From: Gamarada debralockiae
Taxonomy: Eukaryota > Ascomycota > Leotiomycetes > Helotiales > Hyphodiscaceae
Length of the DNA stretch: 12,348 nt
Direction: 5' to 3'
NCBI GenBank assembly: GCA_002803225.1
Contig: NXFV01001615.1
Coordinates: 1 to 12,348, forward strand
Part shown: in pieces, positions 8,701 to 12,348 of the stretch
Position numbering within the stretch: position 1 is the stretch's first letter
Layout of the letters: every line of letters starts with the position of its first letter
Position numbers and translations under genes: made by a program
Notes under the pieces: generated by a model
The model's database searches: none
Told to the model about the DNA's origin: nothing
The model's input: only the letters and a program-made list of their open reading frames with translations

Positions 8701-11014
8701 TCCAGCAGAATCTACGTCATTTACGGGTTCACAACATGAAGACCCTGCATCCGATGCAGCATCTCGCAGAAGCTCTCGCAGTTCTGCAAGCGCCCTTTCC
8801 GGGTCGCACAAGTCGGACGAACAAATGAAGCAGCGGTCATACAAACGACTGTCGAGCGGAGATGTAGATGCCGATGCAGCAAGTATTTTATCCACGTTCC
8901 CTCCGGCTTTGAGAGACCAAGTGCTCCTCGAACAAGGTGATGAGGTGCTTGCTTTGCTTCCACCAAAGATCGAAGATCAGGTTCACGAGGATCGCGCTCT
9001 AATACAAGATCTGACTGTGCAGGGGCCGGTTCCCACCGTCAAAATTCTTGGAACAATGCCACCGCTTCAAGATCACTCTAAGATTCACAATTCTCAAAAT
9101 TTCATGGAAGTAGGAGTTGAACATTTTCCCACTGAAGCGCTCAATGTACGTGACCTTTGGGCGACAATATCTCCTAATTCTAAAGGTGCTAACTGACACT
9201 CTTAGACCAATGAAAGCAGCATAGAAAAGATCAATGCCTTCTCCGAAAGATCGGAGTTTCAACGGAAACGGAATTTGATTCGACCAGATCGCAACAAGAT
9301 TGATCCAGATCATCCGAATTATCATTACAGACAACATGCCGTAAATATGGGCATTATGCCTTCCATGACAGGAGATGATCCGATCATGGGCGAAGATGAG
9401 CGGCCAAATACCCCCTCATCGATTCAGACTGAGACGAGCAATCGCCTTGGTCGCCCCTCTCAATCACAGATTGTCCCTCGCCATTCACACAGTCTATCAT
9501 ATGATAGCCAGCAGTCCATCAATGCCACATGGGGTCCTCAGAATCGACTCATATCTTCGATTCGAGATGTTGAAAAAACCTTGGGAAAATGCGAGGATCT
9601 TTGGAAATTGTTTCCGTCTGATTCTCGCGAAAAGTTCCCCGTCTTGGCAAACGTTAACGACGAAGTGTATTTACTGCGCGGAACTAGTAAAGATCTCACA
9701 TCTGGCTCTTCCAATCTGGATCTGCCAAGTATTGAAAAATCAATCGAGACTCTGTCTATTTGTCGGACACAATTGTTACGGCTGCAGAAAGTTCTCGAGT
9801 CTGCAATTTACCTCGTGGATGAGCCAGAGAAAAAGTCCAGACGCTCAAACTTAATACTGAGGCAACTCTTTACTCGGCAACGGACCTCACAGAAGCCTGA
9901 ACTTAACAAAGCCCAGGATATACTCACTGAGCTTCGAGAAGGAAGGAAAACGCTGGTAAGGATCAACACGCAAGCTCAGGGCACGAGTAGCAACCCAAGC
10001 AACCCAGGACAATTATCACTACCAGTTGGACCCCTTGCTGGGAGAGCAGGGCCACAATTACTTTTATCTCCTACAGGCACTCTCCACGTTGGTAGGTCGG
10101 ATAGCCAACAACCTTCCCTTACGGATACGAAGGCGTATCTTGAAGGAGTTAGGCCGAGCTTTCTTGACGACTATGAAAAGTTCCAGTCATTTCCGAACGA
10201 GCCAACGGAATCAACATCTAAGGAGATCTCAGATCTTAATCTTACAGAAGATCTGCCACAGGAAAAGGAAACCACGAAAGGGATACGGCCAGGTCCTTCA
10301 AGTGCCCGAGAAGATTCTGGTGCCATATCTCATGGGCGATTCAGTGCTGACCGTGTATCTATAACCGAGAGCTTGAAGGGTGAACTTGGACTTGGTAATG
10401 AATATGATGATGGTGAGGAAGATGAAGTGGCTTATCCATGCAAAGGTTGTGGTGAAATTGTAAGTGAACATTCACATTACATTACATTTCAATCCCACAT
10501 CTAATGTTTTCTAGTTGGAGGAAGGAAAAGCGTTTGAATTTGGTAAGTCTAATTACATATCACGGTTCACAATGTTTACTCACAGATTATAGCTGGCAAT
10601 CGATGGCACTTGAATTGCTTTCGATGTAATACCTGCGGAACACTACTCGATTCTGACGCGAACCTCCTCCTTCTCAGCGATGGCTCACTTATTTGCAACA
10701 ATTGTACATACAGCTGCAGTGCATGCGGCAATAAGATCGAAGACCTCGCTATCCTCACTGGCGACCAAGCATTCTGCGCAACTTGCTTCCGTTGTCAGAA
10801 CTGCAAGCGCAAGATCGAAAACCTCAGATATGCACGCACTTCACAAGGAATATTTTGCATGAGTTGTCATGAATCTCTAATGGCTAGGCGAAGGCTGAAG
10901 GGTAACGAGTTCAAAGAGAGTCGGACTGCTTTATCTTCTTCAGAGCTGCCAGACACTGTGGTCAAGGACAAAAGTTTACCATCGTTACCACCTACAAGGA
11001 GATGGCCTGGTTGA
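5776..11014 (+). CDS. 1628-aa mosaic protein: C2H2 cluster, UBMs, SH3, LIM pair
   Basis: Seen: ATG at 5776 with A at -3 and G at +4. Exons: 5776-6097, 6188-7055, 7103-8321, 8372-9145, 9206-10459, 10515-10542 and 10593-11014. The total is 4887 nt, with all phases (1, 2, 0, 0, 0, 1) matching, ending in TGA. Order of parts: helical N-terminus (about 27-110); RLGEANWQRR region (about 226-255); C2H2 cluster (about 380-525); acidic tract (about 529-564); two UBM motifs (592-611, 630-649); SH3 (about 696-757); helical region (to about 880); Ser-rich linker; third UBM-like motif (about 970-1007); RPDR...HYRQHA segment (about 1087-1106); helices (about 1174-1319); two LIM domains (1473-1581); short tail with DKSLPSLPP. 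No HECT, RasGEF or RhoGAP domain follows the matching modules. Inference: a non-enzymatic scaffold or decoy linking ubiquitin with small-GTPase signalling. The gene model is strong; function is unknown. Confidence 0.88.
6098..6187 (+). other. Intron 1 of mosaic gene
   Basis: This 90-nt phase-1 intron has donor GTATGT and acceptor ACCTTAG, with a GACTGAC branch-like site 25-30 nt before the acceptor. It bridges the frame ending ...RTVSK to IPEIMSEFDW. Confidence 0.8.
7003..7484 (+). other. acuF-type C2H2 zinc-finger region (within mosaic gene)
   Basis: Residues about 380-525. Visible ligands include CKIC (380-383), H399, C409 and C414, then WRCNLC with a following FRGHINKSH. A final CPFC is followed by FASHVGKHQQEISLAALP. 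This order, and the closing 'SHVG.H..EISL.ALP' signature, is what I know from the large fungal family labelled acuF-like C2H2. It usually sits behind the same helical N-terminus with the RLG.ANW.R motif, as here. The region is split by intron 2. Confidence 0.8.
7056..7102 (+). other. Intron 2 of mosaic gene
   Basis: This 47-nt phase-2 intron has donor GTATGT, branch GCTAACC and acceptor GGAAG. Splicing creates DWKKHVYNDLEPYICLFSDC, which fits the acuF-type zinc-finger consensus and confirms the junction. Confidence 0.9.
7686..7859 (+). other. Two UBM ubiquitin-binding motifs, HUWE1/Tom1-like (within mosaic gene)
   Basis: Two units, at 7686-7745 and 7800-7859, share the pattern G[IV]D..FL..LP.DI.E.VL: GVDAKFLEDLPEDIREEVL and GIDQEFLDALPDDIGESVL. 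The LP dipeptide and hydrophobic frame are those of the UBM family (Pfam DUF4414/UBM) known in HUWE1/Tom1 E3 ligases. The preceding IIRGNPIDTTD also matches the Tom1 context as I remember it. Known: UBMs bind ubiquitin weakly. Unit 2 has G where unit 1 has R in the last helix. Confidence 0.75.
8028..8321 (+). other. SH3 domain and start of fungal Ras-GEF-like N-terminal region (within mosaic gene)
   Basis: Residues about 706-803. SH3 hallmarks are LNEGDVILV, then NGWADGTLL, then GARGWLPANYCEAY, including the conserved W and the P-x-N-Y pocket. The ALYDY-type first strand is poor (FHPTYAISD). The following MRNLLKALLNFWDLLRSG resembles the helical stretch after the SH3 domain in filamentous-fungal Cdc25-type Ras-GEFs, as recalled rather than searched. 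Confidence 0.75.
8322..8371 (+). other. Intron 3 of mosaic gene
   Basis: This 50-nt phase-0 intron has donor GTAAGT and acceptor ATTATAG, with a CTTAC branch-like site 16 nt upstream of the acceptor. Splicing joins AGVRYLL to EKSNCLSRESPIV and then RKALLSDLSSLVK, continuing the Ras-GEF-like helical region without a break. Confidence 0.9.
8867..8980 (+). other. Third UBM-like motif (within mosaic gene)
   Basis: Residues about 970-1007 read ADAASILSTFPPALRDQVLLEQ followed by DEVLALLPPKIEDQ. This matches the third Tom1/HUWE1-type unit, where a 'DPASF..SL.P.LR..VL.EQDE..L..LPP' pattern follows the first two. Here it lies about 320 residues after UBM2, separated by the SH3 and helical module and a Ser/Arg-rich linker (RRSSRSSASALSGS). 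Confidence 0.65.
9146..9205 (+). other. Intron 4 of mosaic gene
   Basis: This 60-nt phase-0 intron has donor GTACGT, branch GCTAAC and acceptor CTCTTAG, all close to fungal consensus. Without splicing the frame stops at TGA (9194-9196). Confidence 0.9.
10460..10514 (+). other. Intron 5 of mosaic gene
   Basis: This 55-nt phase-0 intron has donor GTAAGT, branch TCTAATG and acceptor TTCTAG. It lies inside the first LIM domain, between CKGCGEI and LEEGKAFEF. Confidence 0.92.
10543..10592 (+). other. Intron 6 of mosaic gene
   Basis: This 50-nt phase-1 intron has donor GTAAGT and acceptor ATTATAG. The nearer CACAG would put the frame out. With intron 5 it defines a 28-nt micro-exon (10515-10542) and joins KAFEF to AGNRWHLNCFRC. 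Confidence 0.9.
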
Positions 11015-11440
11015 CATAGCGAGCTCACAACGGATTTATTTTGGACTCTCTGGCTGACCGATCACAATGAATATTTTTGTAAAGCGCTGGTTCCTCTTTT
11101 AGTTAATACCAGCCATACTATTAAACACAAATATTCATTCCTCAGGGCACAAAGAAAGCCAGCAGTTGATGCGCCTATACCCATTTCCAGAACAATTGAG
11201 CTTTGAAAAGATATCTCATTCGTTTACCTCATATATCATCTCTAACCCACCACGCCATACTAAAATCACTCCATCTCGGTCTGCTGTCCCAGCCCCTGAA
11301 AGCCTGCCAACACATCTTTGGAGGAGAACGCGGGAGGAAAATGAACTCTGTGGTCTACCCGGCTTTGTTCTTTCATCTTTTTTGCCGGATAGATTGCTAC
11401 CATATGTCTTGGCCGTCAGCGCCGCTTCAACATTACCGTA
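11015..11440. other. 3' flank of mosaic gene, no gene seen
   Basis: About 425 bp of ordinary-composition DNA holds the presumed 3' UTR and terminator of the mosaic gene. Two overlapping plus-strand frames (11166-11444 and 11203-11475, about 90 codons each) show no domain, signal peptide or splice context and overlap each other in different phases, so neither is called. Confidence 0.4.
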
Positions 11441-11958
11441 TTAATTGGTCTATAAGACCTTATCTTGCAAGTTAAATCTTACCACTTTAATGCTTTGGAA
11501 CTATCTATTATAATAGGAATAGGGTATTATATGTGGCACATACTACACGTACTACACGTACTACACTTATCCTTGAAATATAACGTTCTTAATTATTTTT
11601 TTAGTCATCTTTCTTTAGACTTCTCTTAACATTACTTTTATTAATCGGATCAATAGTTATAAAGGTATAGCAACTATTGAATTAACTATTGATTTTATTC
11701 CTATTGTTATAAGGGCCTAGATTAAATAATACTTATAAGAAAGGGGGTAAATGGACACGTCCAACACACTTTTTTGTATAAGATATAATAGAGTTAATTA
11801 TAAAGGGGTTTCTTTATAAATTCAAGGTCAGCTAGTAGCTCTTTTACGTATTACATTTACTAGATTGTCCTTTAATTTATCTATTGACTATAGATCCCTT
11901 TATATTTATTATAGCTAGTTAATATTTACTCCCCTCCTTTTCTCATAACTAACCTTTA
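11440..11958. other. AT-rich gene-free block
   Basis: About 520 bp strongly enriched in A, T and TpA, with no open frame of note. It contains recurring words such as ctattg, ttataa and tagtt. The composition changes sharply from the gene on the left and the GC-richer repeat on the right. This is what a repeat-induced point mutation relic looks like, but that is inferred from composition only. Confidence 0.5.
11541..11567. repeat. Short tandem repeat, three 9-bp units
   Basis: The unit TACTACACG is repeated twice exactly and a third time with the last base changed (TACTACACT). It lies within the AT-rich block. Confidence 0.75.
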
Positions 11959-12348
11959 TTGTGACGGCCCTGGCCCTCGCGTGATCTTCTTATAATTGTA
12001 AAGACCACGAGACTCGGGGAAAATCCCGAGTGCCTTAGATCCTCAGGTATCAATTCCTTCAAGGCTATTATCCCTTGGTCTGTCATCGCTTGCCACAACG
12101 CTAACCTGACCTATCACGATGCATTATCATGCATTGTCATGCATCGTGATAGGTCAGGTTAGCGTTGTGGTAAGCGACGACAGACCAAGGGATAGGAGAT
12201 GTATTATAGTAGGGCAATATGCGAGTATAAATGCTTCCTGATTACGCGAGGTATCACATATACTCTTAGTAAGGTGTGACGGCAGAAGCAAAGCAATGGT
12301 CTGAAGCGCAAAGATCTAAGTCTCATTGTCTGTCAAAATACTAAACTA
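11959..12348. mobile_element. Probable transposon-derived repeat, edge of window
   Basis: A GC-richer segment begins TGTGACGGCCCTGGCCCTCGC, in the style of TG-starting fungal LTRs. It holds a small hairpin (ACTCGGG...CCCGAGT, near 12012-12032), a large inverted repeat (12069-12194) and a TATAAA near 12227. A second TGTGACGGC lies near 12275. No reverse transcriptase, integrase or transposase coding sequence is in the window, so the class is unproven; it could be a solo LTR or a foldback element. Confidence 0.35.
12069..12194. repeat. Near-perfect inverted repeat, 56-bp arms
   Basis: The left arm is 12069-12124 and the right arm 12139-12194, with a 14-nt spacer. They are reverse complements at 54 of 56 positions; both differences are transitions. 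The centre holds three ATGCAT words. Transcribed, this would form a long hairpin. Confidence 0.9.

Larger units (their letters stand above)
10433..10855 (+). other. Tandem LIM domains, Rga1 Rho-GAP-like (within mosaic gene)
   Basis: Residues 1473-1581. LIM1 ligands: C1473, C1476, H1494, C1497, C1500, C1503, C1523, C1526. LIM2 ligands: C1530, C1533, C1550, C1553, C1556, C1559, C1577, C1580 (or H1581). All eight positions of each are present at canonical spacing. The blocks GNRWH, CNTCGTLLDSDANLLLL, CSACGNKIEDLAILTGDQAF and YARTSQGIFCMSCHESLMARRR are, to my knowledge, nearly identical to those of the fungal Rho GTPase activator Rga1. The tail DKSLPSLPP also occurs after the LIMs there. Here the protein ends eight residues after that motif, so the RhoGAP domain is missing. 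Confidence 0.88.

Noticed and set aside
5776..11014. Reading the plus-strand blocks as four or five separate genes
   Set aside because: Each block ends at a consensus donor and the next begins after a consensus branch and acceptor. All phases match, and internal blocks (for example 8372-9145 and 9206-10459) do not begin with a plausible start.
11166..11475. Two overlapping frames of about 90 codons after the mosaic gene
   Set aside because: They overlap in different phases, lack recognisable features and probably lie in the 3' UTR or spacer.
1..12348. tRNA, rRNA, CRISPR array or bacterial-type operon signals
   Set aside because: None was seen by eye; gene structure and introns are eukaryotic.

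Overview
The window looks like nuclear DNA of a filamentous ascomycete. Coding regions are cut by short GT-AG introns (47-165 nt, several with CTAAC-type branch sites). The recognisable proteins belong to families expanded in Pezizomycotina: a DUF7580-type protein and an acuF-type C2H2 protein. The flanks are AT-rich and repeat-bearing, as in an accessory or subtelomere-like region. Family names below come from recognising motifs by eye; no search was run.

Layout. (1) 1-673, minus: 5' part of a tandem Myb/SANT-like gene that runs off the left edge. (2) 674-1388: intergenic. (3) 1389-2569, minus: coiled-coil gene, probably decaying, with no visible start and several in-frame stops. (4) 2570-3189: AT-rich spacer with a small ATCGAT hairpin. 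(5) 3190-5124, minus: intact two-exon gene for a 589-aa DUF7580-type protein. (6) 5125-5775: 651-bp divergent intergenic region with a TATA box for the rightward gene. (7) 5776-11014, plus: one seven-exon gene for 1628 aa. (8) 11015-11958: 3' flank turning very AT-rich. (9) 11959-12348: repeat-derived DNA with a 56-bp near-perfect inverted repeat.

The centrepiece is the gene at 5776-11014. All six introns join in phase, so the reading frame is open from ATG to TGA. The protein is a mosaic. It begins with an acuF-like helical N-terminus and C2H2 cluster, then an acidic tract and two UBM ubiquitin-binding motifs like those of the HUWE1/Tom1 ligase. Next come an SH3 domain and helical region like the N-terminus of fungal Ras-GEFs, then a third Tom1-like UBM. 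It ends with a Ser-rich and helical region and a tandem LIM pair very close to that of the fungal Rho-GAP Rga1. The HECT, RasGEF and RhoGAP catalytic domains of those parent proteins are all absent. It therefore looks like a scaffold or decoy built from binding modules of ubiquitin, Ras and Rho regulators. It is divergent from the DUF7580 gene, and the two may be co-regulated. Any joint role, for example in allorecognition or stress signalling, is inference.
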